A DNA stretch of 64,000 bases from Rhabdophis nuchalis (Eukaryota > Chordata > Lepidosauria > Squamata > Natricidae): assembly GCA_039707465.1 (NCBI GenBank), contig CM077645.1:61289850-61353849 (forward strand), written 5' to 3'. The first letter of the stretch is position 1, and every line of letters begins with the position of its first letter. The notes below the pieces were generated by a model. That model saw only the letters and a program-made list of their open reading frames with translations, was not told where the DNA came from and did not search any database. Shown one piece after another: positions 56,451 to 63,552 of the stretch. The translations under genes and the position numbers were made by a program.

Positions 56451-57090
56451 TATTGAATTTATACCCCGCCCTTCTCCAAATGGACCCCAAATCTATGTAG
56501 GAAAAGGTAGTTTTACGTGTATGGGCTATAAAACATGTCCACATAAGTCATTGCAACCAGTCATCACTTTGCATTTATTGCTTGCAGTTTGTAAAGCAAA
56601 AGAAAGTTGAAGTAAAATCATAAGCACAATTGAGTTTCACTTCGCGACCATTTTGTTCAACAAGTGAGTCGCCCGTCTAAATTGTGATCTGTAAATAAGC
56701 GCTAACTGTACTCACTAAAAGCTTGAAAGACACTTTGAATCAGTGTTTCTGCCTTCCAGTTTAGTCCTATTCTATATTTGGATTTGTTGGATGCACTGTG
56801 TGTTAAATTCTGTATTCTACCCTTTCTGACTTATAGGTTACTATTCGTGGAGGAATCCAGGGAAAGGATCCTGGTTTGTGCAGTCTCTTTGCTCAGTGCT
56901 GAATGAGTATGGCAAAAATCTGGAGATCCTGCAGATTCTGACCCTGGTTAATTACAAAGTAGCAAGAAACTATGAATCTCAGTCTGATGACCCACGCTTC
57001 TGCAGGAAGAAGCAGGTTCCTTGTGTGGTATCCATGCTAACCAAAGAACTTTATTTCTGTAAATTGCTTCCACCAGCACAGCAAATTTAA
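38975..57090 (+). CDS. CASP7: CASP7, caspase-7 (six coding exons, 309 aa)
   Basis: Cysteine-aspartate protease that executes apoptosis; it is made as a cytosolic dimeric zymogen, cleaved by initiator caspases, and cuts after D in DEVD-like sites. Six exons join in frame (83, 149, 129, 176, 139 and 254 nt, including the stop) to 309 residues, close to the 303 of human caspase-7. Visible features: pro-peptide cleavage site D-V-V-D at 11-14; tetralysine exosite K28-K31; S1-pocket R82, Q179 and R231; catalytic H139 in LLSHGDEG; catalytic C181 in QACRG; inter-subunit site I-Q-T-D at 190-193. The segment [15 protein letters not shown] separates it from caspase-3. The C-terminus runs about eight residues past the usual end. 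Non-coding exon(s) upstream are not mapped exactly. Confidence 0.96.
39060..39830. other. CASP7 intron 1, no feature seen
   Basis: AT-rich unique-looking DNA between coding exon 1 and the hAT element at 39840. Confidence 0.45.
39832..40125. mobile_element. hAT-type MITE, 278 bp, perfect 8-bp target duplication
   Basis: Element 39840-40117: CTGGGGTCCCCAACCTTTTT at one end and GGGGGTTGGGGACCCCTG at the other, flanked by ATTTACAC on both sides (39832-39839, 40118-40125). The GC-rich interior (ACCGGT blocks, GGCGCATGCG) produces spurious ORFs. It resembles the widespread ...GGGGTCCCCAACC... hAT-Charlie-type repeats. Confidence 0.93.
40692..40842. mobile_element. hAT-type MITE, 135 bp, perfect 8-bp target duplication
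   Basis: Element 40700-40834 is nearly palindromic (CAGGGGTGTCCAAACTTGG / CCAAGTTTGGACGCCCCTG), flanked by GCTTAAGT (40692-40699, 40835-40842). Same family as 10052-10172. Confidence 0.95.
41500..41680 (-). mobile_element. Penelope-like element fragment with hammerhead-type motif
   Basis: On the minus strand: CAGGCTTTGGTC, CTGAAGATGGCAAGTGAG, CTTGCCGAAACG, then ACGTGAAAACACCCGAATAC, the same order as in the copies at 50183-50597. A second inverted bit follows (TGACCAAAGCCTGAA, then AATAGCTCAAAATAGATTTA on the plus strand). That last bit matches the core of the ribozyme at 50705-50751, in degraded form. Confidence 0.75.
41588..41622 (-). ncRNA. Hammerhead ribozyme-like motif (core intact)
   Basis: CTGAAGA (41622-41616), stem II GGCAAG/CTTGCC around a TGAGAT loop, GAAA (41596-41593), then ACGTT. 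Position 7 of the core is A, which hammerheads tolerate. Stem III is only the self-complementary ACGT and stem I is weak, so activity, if any, would probably need a dimer. Confidence 0.6.
41732..41830. repeat. (GATA)n microsatellite
   Basis: About 24 GATA units with three GGTA variants near 41745-41757, next to the Penelope-like fragment. Confidence 0.97.
41900..43070. other. CASP7 intron 1, no gene
   Basis: AT-rich; short TG/TA repeats at about 42700-42785. No element was recognised. Confidence 0.45.
43073..43116. mobile_element. Minimal 28-bp hAT remnant with perfect 8-bp target duplication
   Basis: CAGAAGTTGCCAAGTTTGGG plus AACCTCTG (43081-43108), flanked by GTTTAATT on both sides (43073-43080, 43109-43116). 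CAGAAG matches the left end of the copy at 45200, and TTGCCAAGTTTGGGAACC... its right end. So this is the same MITE family with almost everything deleted. Confidence 0.85.
43117..45190. other. CASP7 intron 1, no supported feature
   Basis: Two kilobases of intron. A less AT-rich segment at about 43655-43940 has a 69-codon ORF (43805-44014) with no known domain and a possible donor (CCAAG/gtaccg), too weak to call an exon. Confidence 0.4.
45192..45315. mobile_element. hAT-type MITE, 108 bp, perfect 8-bp target duplication
   Basis: Element 45200-45307, CAGAAGTGTTTAAACCTGGC ... GCCAAGTTTGGGGACCCTTG, flanked by GTCAATGA (45192-45199, 45308-45315). Same family as 10052-10172, with a shortened centre. 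Confidence 0.94.
45891..46039 (+). CDS. CASP7: CASP7 coding exon 2: end of prodomain, start of large subunit
   Basis: 149 nt, residues 28-78. It begins KKKKNECEG (the tetralysine exosite) and carries [20 protein letters not shown], the first strand of the p20 fold. Confidence 0.95.
46225..46330. mobile_element. MITE-like repeat fragment, family of 3920-4256
   Basis: GATGTCACATGACCACATTG and the TTTAACAACAGC ... GTGGCTCATTAAGCAAG blocks match the interior of the family; the ends are missing. Confidence 0.5.
46600..46999 (+). mobile_element. L2-clade LINE, 3' end
   Basis: Frame 46577-46813 encodes [28 protein letters not shown] and [12 protein letters not shown], then the 3' UTR with GCGCAGGGTT and the tail CGCCTCGAGTCCCTTCGGGG, GCGGGTTATAAATTAAATTT and (TTA)n. 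Confidence 0.88.
47590..49490 (+). mobile_element. L2-clade LINE, RT copy with two nonsense mutations
   Basis: One frame from 47705 to 49273 covers the RT and C-terminal domain: [38 protein letters not shown] (motif A), [15 protein letters not shown] (motif B), [10 protein letters not shown] (motif C, with catalytic D changed to N), [13 protein letters not shown]. It is broken only by TAG at 48563 (TGG in relatives) and TGA near 48860 (CGA in relatives). The tail is CCCGAGTCCCTTCGGAGAGA and (AATAAATAA)n. It is inactive. Confidence 0.92.
49500..50145. other. CASP7 intron 2, no feature seen
   Basis: AT-rich with two short G runs (49580 and 49688). Nothing else was seen. Confidence 0.45.
50240..50272 (-). 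ncRNA. Hammerhead-like motif, core mutated (left palindrome arm)
   Basis: CTGAGGA, stem II GACAAG/CTTGTC, then CAAA instead of GAAA. Loss of the core G should abolish self-cleavage. Confidence 0.55.
50504..50540 (+). ncRNA. Hammerhead-like motif, core mutated (right palindrome arm)
   Basis: CTGAGGA (50504-50510), stem II GACAAG/CTTGTC, then AAAA instead of GAAA at 50530. The lesion hits the same position as in the left arm but with a different base. Confidence 0.55.
50609..50680. repeat. Zero-spacer palindrome, 36-bp arms, one mismatch
   Basis: Arm 50609-50644 (AGGTTTTGGTTTATTCAGGT and onward) is mirrored by 50645-50680 with one mismatch and no spacer. CTTTTCCCGTGTAAAA meets TTTTACACGGGAAAAG at the centre. 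It forms the outer boundary of the adjacent ribozyme-bearing segment. Confidence 0.95.
50705..50751 (-). ncRNA. Hammerhead ribozyme, complete predicted fold
   Basis: Minus strand, 5' to 3': stem I strand GGCCAG (50751-50746); core CTGATGA (50745-50739); stem II GAGCT-AATA-AGCTC (50738-50725); core GAAA (50724-50721); stem III ATA-GATC-ATA-type hairpin in ATAGATCTAT (50721-50712); cleavage nucleotide C at 50711; stem I strand CTGGTC (50710-50705), pairing with GGCCAG through six pairs, one a G-U. All invariant core bases are present. This is the open-stem-I (type I) layout found in Penelope-like elements. Self-cleavage is inferred, not shown. Confidence 0.85.
50766..50777 (-). promoter_or_regulatory. 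tRNA-like B box next to the hammerhead
   Basis: GGTTCGAATCCC on the minus strand is a perfect RNA polymerase III B-box consensus, about 15 nt before the ribozyme's stem I. No A box or cloverleaf was found, so it is not a tRNA gene. It may be an internal promoter or chance. Confidence 0.5.
50819..50855 (-). ncRNA. Hammerhead ribozyme-like motif (core intact, minimal stem III)
   Basis: CTGAAGA (50853-50847), stem II GATGAA-TGAGAT-TTCATC, GAAA (50827-50824), ACGTC with C as the cleavage nucleotide. Stem III is just ACGT and stem I has one strong pair and one wobble, so monomer activity is doubtful. Confidence 0.6.
50897..52018 (-). CDS. Penelope-like element GIY-YIG endonuclease ORF (transposon protein, truncated)
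   Basis: A 373-codon open frame; the real element sequence begins near residue 35. [20 protein letters not shown] (106-125) contains the GIY and YIG signatures with a C-x2-C pair between them (C112, C115), as in endonuclease-bearing Penelope-like elements. H134, H150 and H156 are candidate remaining zinc ligands, and R130 and E182 are candidate conserved endonuclease residues. The region [17 protein letters not shown] follows. From about residue 215 the protein is low-complexity, with RPQTRSQT repeated, then [12 protein letters not shown] octamers encoded by the minisatellite. The endonuclease nicks target DNA to prime insertion; without the RT this copy cannot move alone. Confidence 0.85.
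   Translation of the reverse strand: MCEIICNIYICFLRFSRVFVCRSLVVRVFSRVELEDSNLIQKENPTKVQYSEQENGKALLPYIKGTTDRISKILHKHNIKTAFYTNRKISTILGNPKEKIELENQGVYEIPCPTCPTTYIGQTNRRIKARIEEHKNSVRKEEPTSSLVQHFKATGHDIDFKKTRTIAKIEHYNNRIIREAIEIEKRPHSMNKRDDTSRLPAIWKPALIDKRVPNTKNDTRPTLTKTTQDVTITHPRKKQTQTHTEDDHKSEARPQTRSQTKAALLATLNPSNPYMKQTDAHHGDVVRPQTRSQTTAMQLTRSNSSATQTNTSTTRPPPKQNTPHPIRAQPNSHPIRAQPNPLPIRTHLHPIRMQPSSHPIKSHPHWQLKRGTG
50945..51085. repeat. 27-bp tandem minisatellite in the Penelope-like element
   Basis: Units of the type TGATTGGATGGGAGTTTGGC plus TGTGCTC repeat about five times with variation. In the minus-strand ORF they encode [13 protein letters not shown] octamers. Confidence 0.85.
52050..52178 (+). 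CDS. CASP7: CASP7 coding exon 3: large subunit, S1-pocket arginine
   Basis: 129 nt, residues 78-121. [20 protein letters not shown] contains R82, which binds the P1 aspartate. The acceptor is ttcag and the donor is gtactg. A Penelope-like element ends about 60 bp upstream. Confidence 0.95.
52505..52735 (+). mobile_element. Sauria-type tRNA-derived SINE
   Basis: The head GAGCTGTGGTAGCGCAGTGG carries an A box, and GTTCAAATC at 52575-52583 a B box. The body TGACTGAGCCTCCCATCCTT, TGGTAAAATGAGGACCCAGA and tail GAAGCGGTATGTAAGTCTAA match the squamate Sauria SINE. It is near full length and lies in CASP7 intron 3. It points to a squamate host. Confidence 0.92.
52765..52940 (+). CDS. CASP7: CASP7 coding exon 4: catalytic histidine
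   Basis: 176 nt, residues 121-179. [16 protein letters not shown] holds catalytic H139 and the oxyanion-hole glycine. The exon ends KPKLFFIQ, giving Q179 of the QACRG active-site motif. Confidence 0.96.
52945..53890. other. CASP7 intron 4, no feature seen
   Basis: No repeat family was recognised; the 81-codon ORF at 53325-53570 has no support. Confidence 0.45.
53894..54032 (+). CDS. CASP7: CASP7 coding exon 5: catalytic cysteine and inter-subunit linker
   Basis: 139 nt, residues 180-226. It begins ACRG (catalytic C181), then [10 protein letters not shown] with the activation cleavage after D193, a linker about three residues longer than in human, and [20 protein letters not shown]. Confidence 0.97.
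54388..54670. mobile_element. hAT-like MITE, 283 bp
   Basis: Termini CAGTGGTGGGTTCTGG / GGAACCCACTACTG. The flanks GTAGGATA and GTAGAAGA match at 5 of 8, so it is older. The interior is GC-rich with several CpG. Confidence 0.75.
54865..55030. mobile_element. MITE-like repeat fragment, family of 3920-4256
   Basis: GCAGTCCTAAATTTACAACC at the left end and GATCATAAGTTAAGAACTAC at the right end resemble the family termini; the interior is shortened. Confidence 0.6.
55472..55943. mobile_element. Non-autonomous DNA transposon-like repeat, about 470 bp
   Basis: The left end TATTTTTTGGAATATAAGAT ... CACC and the right end GGTGGGTCTTATACTCTGAA ... ATACGG are inverse complements with mismatches. Inside, related blocks AATGGGCCCATTTTT and GGAGGCTTAAAAAATGGCCC occur several times in both orientations. 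The superfamily was not determined. Confidence 0.6.
56380..56495 (-). repeat. (TTA)n microsatellite with L2-like 3' tail fragment
   Basis: TTTATTTA then about 16 TTA units, followed by ATTGAATTTATACCCCGCCC TTCTCC, the reverse complement of an L2 3' end. Confidence 0.8.
56837..57090 (+). CDS. CASP7: CASP7 coding exon 6: small subunit and stop
   Basis: 254 nt, residues 226-309 and a TAA stop. [17 protein letters not shown] contains R231 and the S3-S4 loop residues; [11 protein letters not shown] is the last strand. [10 protein letters not shown] extends past the usual terminus. Confidence 0.97.
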
Positions 57091-58590
57091 AATACATAAT
57101 ACATTATAACTTCCAATGCATTTTTAATCTAAGCTCTTCCAGCAAAAGGCAATCATAGATCTAAAGTTGAAATTGATACAGTGAATTTAAAATACACAAT
57201 ACCAGGATTACCTCAGTCAATTAATATATTGATTTTCACAGTGCCACATGTTTCTGTATTGTTGGAGGTGCCTATTCCTTGTTTCTATTTTTACTGGGAG
57301 CTATCACAAAATTTCTCTGGAGTCTTGCTTTCCCCGTCATAGAAATAACTCATTTTTCATCTATTAATTACTTTTTTAGGGTTTATCATTAATTTATAAG
57401 AATAATTGTATATATTTGTCAAATATCTCCAGTGACATCTGCAAAAAAAAAAAGTATTAGCAAAGTTCATTTGATGTTTAGTGATAAAATGGTTGAGAAA
57501 TCATCTTAGGGTGCTTAAATGCTCTTTTTCATCCCAGTCTACATATCACTAGGTGGGATTCATTTTACTCTTATAAATCATTATTTTGTGTACCACTTAA
57601 TTTCCTTATTATAAATTTAAGCTCCATAATTTCAGTGGGTCTGCTTTTAACTAAGTAAAACAGCTGTTAATTTAAGTAACTCTCTATGAACATCTCCCTG
57701 TTCTCTTCCTTATTTTGGCAAACAGTTCTTATAAATGTAAGGTACATATGAATTGCTTATTTTTACCCTGAATGAAAAAAATTCTCCTGGTCCTTTTTTG
57801 CGATCAATGAACAATAAATAACATGTACAATCTACTCTACACCAAAGTAATTTTGTATCAAAGACATTTGGTAGTACATTTATGTAGTATATAAATAGAA
57901 AAATATTATAGGTTGTTGATTTGTTCAATGCATTATTCTACAAAGCAAGTAAAAGAATAGAAAATTATTTCTAAGATTCTATTTTCTTGTAATTATTTGC
58001 CACTGTTAACAAACCTTAATTTTGTTCTCATTCTCTATGCATAATCATAGTCTGCCCAAACAAGTTTCTCTTAGAATGTCTTCATCCCTTGTGATAATTG
58101 TTGGTTTCTTATTTTCTTAATATGCAATCAATATTATGTAACAATGTTTTTTTTAAAACAAATTTTACAAAAATCCTTTATTGTTAGTACATATTCACTT
58201 AGAATAGATTAACTTCATAGATTTTCACATTTATTGTACAATTAGAGTAGCTACTTGATAGTAAAAAGACATGTCAAGTAAAGAGACTTGTCCCTTTTCA
58301 AGCAACTTTTGGACCAATATACTTTTCAAATGCACACACACACAAACACATACATGTACTGATGAAAGTTCCTGAAATTGAATCTTTGGGGTCAGGCATG
58401 TTGTTTTGGTTTTTGACAAAGGACAAAGCATCTTGGCTCTGTGATGATCTTGATGAAATACATGACAATCAATCAGAGTAGATGCTATTTTGGGATGTAA
58501 AGTGATTACAATTTGGTACTAAAGTGTTAAGTTATTCTCCTTATCCTACATTTTGCATACAAAATAAAATTGGAAATGTAACTACAGAGC
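57091..58590. other. CASP7 3' flank and probable 3' UTR, no other feature
   Basis: AT-rich DNA following the stop codon. AATAAA-type signals occur (for example in CAATAAATAAC near 57811), but the true poly(A) site cannot be chosen by eye. Confidence 0.4.
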
Positions 58591-58683
58591 ATAGCATTAT
58601 GGGTGTGGGGACACCTGTGGGCACATCTCATTCACTCCCCCTGCTTTTGGCGCACGAGCCAAAAAAGGTTCACCATCAGTGGC
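58590..58683. mobile_element. hAT-like MITE fragment (right end)
   Basis: TGGCGCACGAGCCAAAAAAG then GTTCACCATCAGTGG resembles the right end of the element at 11159-11577 (GTTCGCCATCATG). The left end is not clear. Confidence 0.5.
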
Positions 58684-58689
58684 CTATTA

Positions 58690-59745
58690 GGTGGTGAAGG
58701 GTTAATATATATATATATATATATGTAAAATACTGAGAATATAATCTTTTTACATAAAGACTACTTCAATATTTGCTTTCATTACTGACATTATTTTACT
58801 TTCAATGTTCTTAAATATTACTAGTTCTCTCTTCTTGGATTTTTCTCATGCATTTTCTGAGTGATTTTTCTAAAGCTTGTCAATCTCAGCAAACCTGTCA
58901 ACTCTGTCAACCCAGCTTCAACTTTTCAAAAACCAATTTCATACAAACCCTCTTGCCTACTGTTGATTTTGAATGAGACAGTAATGTCTTACTCCAGTTT
59001 AAATATTTAGGTGAGTCTGCATCATTCTCTGAAAGATACCCAAATTAATCAACTATTCACACAAAAAGCCAGATAGGACAAGATCAGCAGCTGCTAGCCA
59101 CTGCCCAACTTCTGTAAAATTTATTTTTCTGCCCAGGTTCCATCCAGTAAAATGAGATACATTTTCTGATGACTTTTAATGTCACAATGTGAGTTAGAAA
59201 TTTCCTTGAACCAGTTATATACCCTCCAGTGAGTTTGGGAAAAAGGAGAGAGTTGCAATATCTCCGCAAACTTGTGGACTACATCTGAAGAAAAGTCTAT
59301 TTTAAGCCAATTATCAGAGAAGCATGGGAGAAAGAACTCCAAGCTGTGTTAAGTGCAGGTCTGGACAAACATGAAAAAGGAAATACTGTGAAAATCATTT
59401 CTCATATGGTCAGTAAGGCAACAAATAACCACAAGTATCTCCATTAGAAAAACCTACTTACGCCTCAGTTCCTGGATACATGATTGCAGCTCAAGACTCC
59501 CAACTGAATCATAACAAGGAAAGAAGGAAAAACTTGCTAAATAAAAATAAACCTGTGCACTAATTCTTTGTATATAACAATTGGTTTAGTTATTTATTAC
59601 TCATTTACTTTGCAGTATTTGTTGCCATCTCAATCAGATTTGGTTCCTGGCAAAGTTAAAGAAGTCTAAAATTACATTAAAAACAGCAATAGAAATCTTA
59701 CAGGGCAAATGCTAAGCAGAACAATTCTACTTTGGTCTGTCCAAA
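58690..59745. other. Intergenic, no feature seen
   Basis: Downstream of CASP7. A short (TA)n run lies at 58706-58724; the overlapping minus-strand ORFs at 59084-59342 match nothing. Confidence 0.45.
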
Positions 59746-59749
59746 CTAA

Positions 59750-59788
59750 CAGCCAATCATACTTCTGGATCAGAAGTATGATTGGCTG
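59750..59788. repeat. Perfect hairpin, 18-bp arms, 3-nt loop
   Basis: CAGCCAATCATACTTCTG (59750-59767), GAT, CAGAAGTATGATTGGCTG (59771-59788). Confidence 0.95.
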
Positions 59789-59859
59789 CGATGAATTCGT
59801 GCAATGAATTCACCGCTGAGAAGGCCTGATCCTTTTGAACAAGCATCATGTTTGGATGG

Positions 59860-60800
59860 CATATTTAATTAGTTATATGGTTGCTCACTACACATAAATG
59901 ACACTGGGAAACTAATCAAAACAATTAAAAAAGCAACATAAACAGCATAAAACAGTAACCGAGAACATTCATAGATCCCACTCATCCATACTATCAGAGC
60001 CGCAGGTGAGATGGCAAAGCCACATTTTGAATGCCTTGCAGCTGTGGGCATGTGTGGTGTCGGAATGAAACATCTGTTTTCTGAAAATCGAGAAATACTG
60101 AAATGCATGTTTACAGTAGAAGGGTTTAAAGGTATGAGTAGGAAAAAGTCACATTTCTCAAAGGCATCAGCTGAGGCAACCTGGACAGGAGTAAGGACAA
60201 GGAGAGCCTCTGGGGTATTTGGGCTGGTACGTACTGCCATACTGGACATTGACAAATTAAGGTAGGTAGTGGAAGAAGACAAGGGGCTTCTGCAAAACCA
60301 GGACATGGGCAACACCAGGGTCATATGAGTTAATGCTGTGTTGTGTCTCAAATGCCCTGTGATCCCGAACCTCCTGGGATGCGAGAGGAGCCCTGGGGAC
60401 CGGAGGGTGCAGCCGCTAGCAAACAGCAGGTGCGCCCTCCCATAACCTGATATGGTTCCCGGCTCTCGCCATAGCTACCTCTCCCACACACTGTCCTGAT
60501 GGTGTGGCCCTCTGTAGAACTGACCTTTAGTCCCCCACCCCCAGTATTGGACCTAATTTTCTCCCCATCGGGACAATGGCTCGACCTGGAAATAAAATCC
60601 CGTGGGTCCCTCCCCTCAACCAGATTCCTAGTCCCAGGTAACCCTCCCCCCACTCTGGGGCCCCTTAAAAAACAAGTTAAAAAATTCCCCAAGAAACTCC
60701 TAAGTTTCCGTTTGCACCACCTCTCAGGATTTAAAATTCCGTCATCGAGGGGAACCTCGTTAACGTTGAGGGCCAAACCAGCAAGAGAGGGGAATCTCGC
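59860..60800. other. Unclassified segment with long overlapping ORFs, possible unknown repeat
   Basis: The composition shifts to less AT-rich. A 160-codon minus-strand ORF (60351-59869) overlaps an 84-codon plus-strand ORF (60011-60265). A second pair (142 codons minus, 114 codons plus) lies at 60348-60843. No domain was recognised in any. It abuts a CR1 3' end at 60815, so it may be upstream or older LINE or LTR sequence. Confidence 0.3.
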
Positions 60801-60814
60801 AGGGCGAGGAGGTC

Positions 60815-61098
60815 CGAGTCAAACTATTATCCAAGGCACCTGAGGGTAGAACAAGAAGCAATGGGTGGAAACTAATCAAGGAGAGAAGCAACTTGGAACT
60901 GAGGAGAAATTTCCTGATAGAACAATCAATCAGTGGAACAGCTTGCCTCCAGAAGTTGTGAAAGCCCCAACACTGGAAGTCTTTAAAAAGATGTTGGATA
61001 GCCATCTGTCTGAAATAGTATAGGGTTTCCTGCCTAGGCAAGGGGTTGGACTAGAAGACCTCCAAGGTCCCTTCCAACTCTGCTATTGTATTATTGTA
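60815..61098 (+). mobile_element. CR1 LINE 3' end
   Basis: Encodes [20 protein letters not shown], then the WNSLPPEVV region with a small deletion (TGATAGAACAATCAATC), and ends in the CR1 3' UTR and a TATTG-type tail. Confidence 0.9.
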
Positions 61099-61099
61099 A

Positions 61100-61480
61100 G
61101 TATAAAAGGATACCATTCATGGAAAGTCCCTGCAGCTCAGGAGAAGTGGAGACGGGATCACATGATCTTTAAATGTTCCTTTTATAGGAACATTAGAAAT
61201 ATATAAAGATTAGGAAAAAATATTCTGCCAATAATTGCTAGGTATCCTGGCCTTTCCGACACTACCTATCTCCAGTGGCTGCTTGGGAATGAACAGTCCA
61301 TAACTACAGAGCAGGTGGCCAGATTCTGCGCGGCAGCACTGGGGATTCATTGCAAACCTGTCATTGCAAACCTCTCCACCTCTCCACCATCGCGATGTTA
61401 TATAACAATTGTGGCAAACACTTTGCACTGCTTAGTCATTTCCCTTTTAGCGTTGAACCTACAATGGGCCACATAGTTTA
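61100..61480 (+). mobile_element. LINE-like C-terminal RT remnant
   Basis: One plus-strand frame reads HMIFKCSFYRNIRN ... RYPGLSDTTYLQWLLGNEQ ... TTEQVARFCAAALGIH, with a stop. This resembles the C-terminal zinc-knuckle and helical region after RT in LINEs that end with a HL-x-x-x-C-x-x-Y-x-x-x-R motif. The family was not identified. Confidence 0.45.
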
Positions 61481-61503
61481 GGGATTGCAACTATCGTATA
61501 GTC

Positions 61504-61716
61504 CAGTGGTGGGCAAACTCATTAGTCAACAGAGCCAAATATCAACAATACCACGATTGAAATTTCTTTTGAATGCTGGAAGGTGTGGCCTGTTTTGTGG
61601 AAGTGGCTCAGCGGTCATGTGACTGGGTGGGCATGGCCAACTTGGAAAATGTGAAACTCACTTAACAATGGTCTTGGTTAGCAACCAAACTTTTAGGCTC
61701 AATTGTGGTCATAAGT

Positions 61717-61755
<39 letters not shown>

Positions 61756-62957
61756 CTCTCTCTCTTTCTTTCTTCCTCTCTTTCTCTCTCTCTCTCTTTC
61801 TCTTTTTCTCTTTCTTTCTGTCACTCTTTCTCTCTCTTTCTTCCTCTCTCTCTCTCTCCATTTCTCTCTCTTTCTCTTTTTTCTCTTTCTGTCTCTTTCT
61901 CTCTCTCTCTCTTTCTCTCTCTCTCTCCTTCTCCATTTCCCCCTCTCTCTATTTCTCTTTCTCTTTTTCTCCATTTCTCTCTCTCTTTCTCTTTCTTTCT
62001 GTGTCTCTGTCTATCTTTCTCTCCCTCCGTCCCTCTGTCTCTCCCTGTCTCTCTCTGTGTGTGTCTGTCACTCTCTGATTCCCCCCTTCCTCCCTGTCTC
62101 TCTTTGTGTCCATGCCTCTCTCTGTCGGTCTGTCTGTCTGCCCCCCACCCCCTGCGGAGCCTCCTCAACCCAGCCCGCAGCGCTTACTCACTTGCTCGCC
62201 TTAGCCTGGCACGCCTGCCGCACTCGTTCGCTGCAGAGGCTCCGCGGCGGGGGGAGGGAATTCCCTCCAATCGCCCTGGAAGTAGCCCGGCTCGCCCACT
62301 CGCTTGCCCTCTCCGTGTGGGGTGGGGAAGGCCTTCTCAGCCCTGGAAGTAGCCTGAGCGAGCGGGCAGGCGAGCCTCGCCCCTGGAAGTAGCCTGAGCG
62401 AACTTCCATTCGCACCCCCGTCTCCCTTCGCGCCCTTTCGCTGGCACTGATCCCGCCCGCGGCCCCTTGCTCTTCGACCCGCCTGGGCTGAAGCGGGAAA
62501 CAGTGGTCGAGATGACGCAGAGTCCAGCGGTGCTCGGGCCACCAGTTGAGATGGGGCAGCCCTGGAACCTCCACCGCCGCCACCCGCCGCCGCCGCCGTT
62601 CCCGCGGAGAGCCAGCAGACAGCCCTTCTCTTCCGCTTCCGGATGATTTAACCCAGGAAGTTCTCCTTGTCAAGGAAAGCCACTCATATTCTCCCGCCCG
62701 CTGCCCATTCATCCACTTCCAGGGCGATTGGAGGAAATTCCCACCCCCCGCCCACGGAGCCTCTGCACCCCCTGGAAGTAGACGAGTGGCCGGCATGCTG
62801 GCTGGGGAGGTTCCGCGGGGAGGGAATCGACGGCCAGTAGGGAGGGTTTCTCCCTTGGGTCCCAAGAGTCCCACCATCGGCGAGGGTGGAGGAAGAGCCG
62901 CACTCGAGGGGCCAAAGAGCCGCATGCGGCTCGTGAGCCGCGGTTTGCCGACCACTG
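61504..62957. mobile_element. hAT-like element, 1.45 kb, imperfect 8-bp flanks
   Basis: Ends CAGTGGTGGGCAAACTC and GTTTGCCGACCACTG, flanked by GTATAGTC and GTATAGGT (6 of 8). It contains part of the MITE-like family (61650-61712), the pyrimidine tract and a GC-rich core (62130-62930) with repeated CCCTGGAAGTAGCC units. No transposase was recognised. The 255-codon and other ORFs here reflect GC-rich composition. Confidence 0.7.
61718..62130. repeat. Polypyrimidine tract, (TTTC)n grading to (CTCT)n
   Basis: About 410 bp with hardly any purines on the plus strand, starting as perfect TTTC repeats and drifting to CT and TGTC repeats. It leaves both strands open in several frames, giving spurious S/L/F-rich and K/R/E-rich ORFs. 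Confidence 0.97.
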
Positions 62958-63027
62958 GTATAGGTCTTTGGTTGTTCGGGTTTTCTCAACTGGTGGCCCG
63001 AGCACCGCTGGAATTGGAAGTATCTTC

Positions 63028-63065
63028 ACGACGTTTCGATGAAGTCTCATTCATCATCTTCAGGC
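63028..63065 (-). ncRNA. Hammerhead ribozyme-like motif (core intact, minimal stem III)
   Basis: CTGAAGA (63063-63057), stem II GATGAA-TGAGAC-TTCATC, GAAA (63037-63034), ACGTC. Almost identical to 50819-50855. Confidence 0.6.
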
Positions 63066-63552
63066 TGGTGCTTCCGGCTTGGTGCTTCCAGGAGCAATGT
63101 GAGATCTCAGCCAGTTCCTCTTTTTAACTGCCAGTGGGGGTGTGAGCTGATTGGGTGGGAGCTTGGCTGCATTCTGATTGGGTGGAGGTGTATTCTGATT
63201 GGTAGGGAACTAAAATGATCTCCAAGGCGGAACAGCTCAACAGGAGAATAATCAGAGAAGCCATTGAAATAGAGAAACAATCTAGCAGCATGAACAAACG
63301 TGATGATACCTCCCGCCTACCAGATATCTGGAAGCCAGCATTGACCAGCAGACGAGCCCCACCCTCCAGCCAAGCCGTTGAAATTCAAAACAAGGAGAAA
63401 CATACAAATGAGACCAATCAGCATCAATCTACCAGTCACGATGCAACTGCACAGCCAATCAACCCACTCACAACAATAGTCAGCAATCCATCACCCCCAC
63501 CAAGATTTAAAGAGGGGCGATGCCTCCGCAGTCACACTCACAGACACAAGCC

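Noticed and set aside
45891..57090. Caspase-3 instead of caspase-7
   Set aside because: Caspase-3 lacks the tetralysine and the [15 protein letters not shown] segment. These, plus the neighbour NRAP, fit caspase-7.
61668..62352. Long S/L/F-rich ORFs on plus and K/R/E-rich ORFs on minus strand
   Set aside because: Produced by the (TTTC)n/(CT)n tract, which has no stop codons in several frames. There are no domains or splice support.
62188..62955. 255-codon minus-strand ORF in GC-rich DNA
   Set aside because: Lies inside a hAT-like element, overlaps ORFs in other frames, and has no recognisable domain. GC-rich DNA has few stops.
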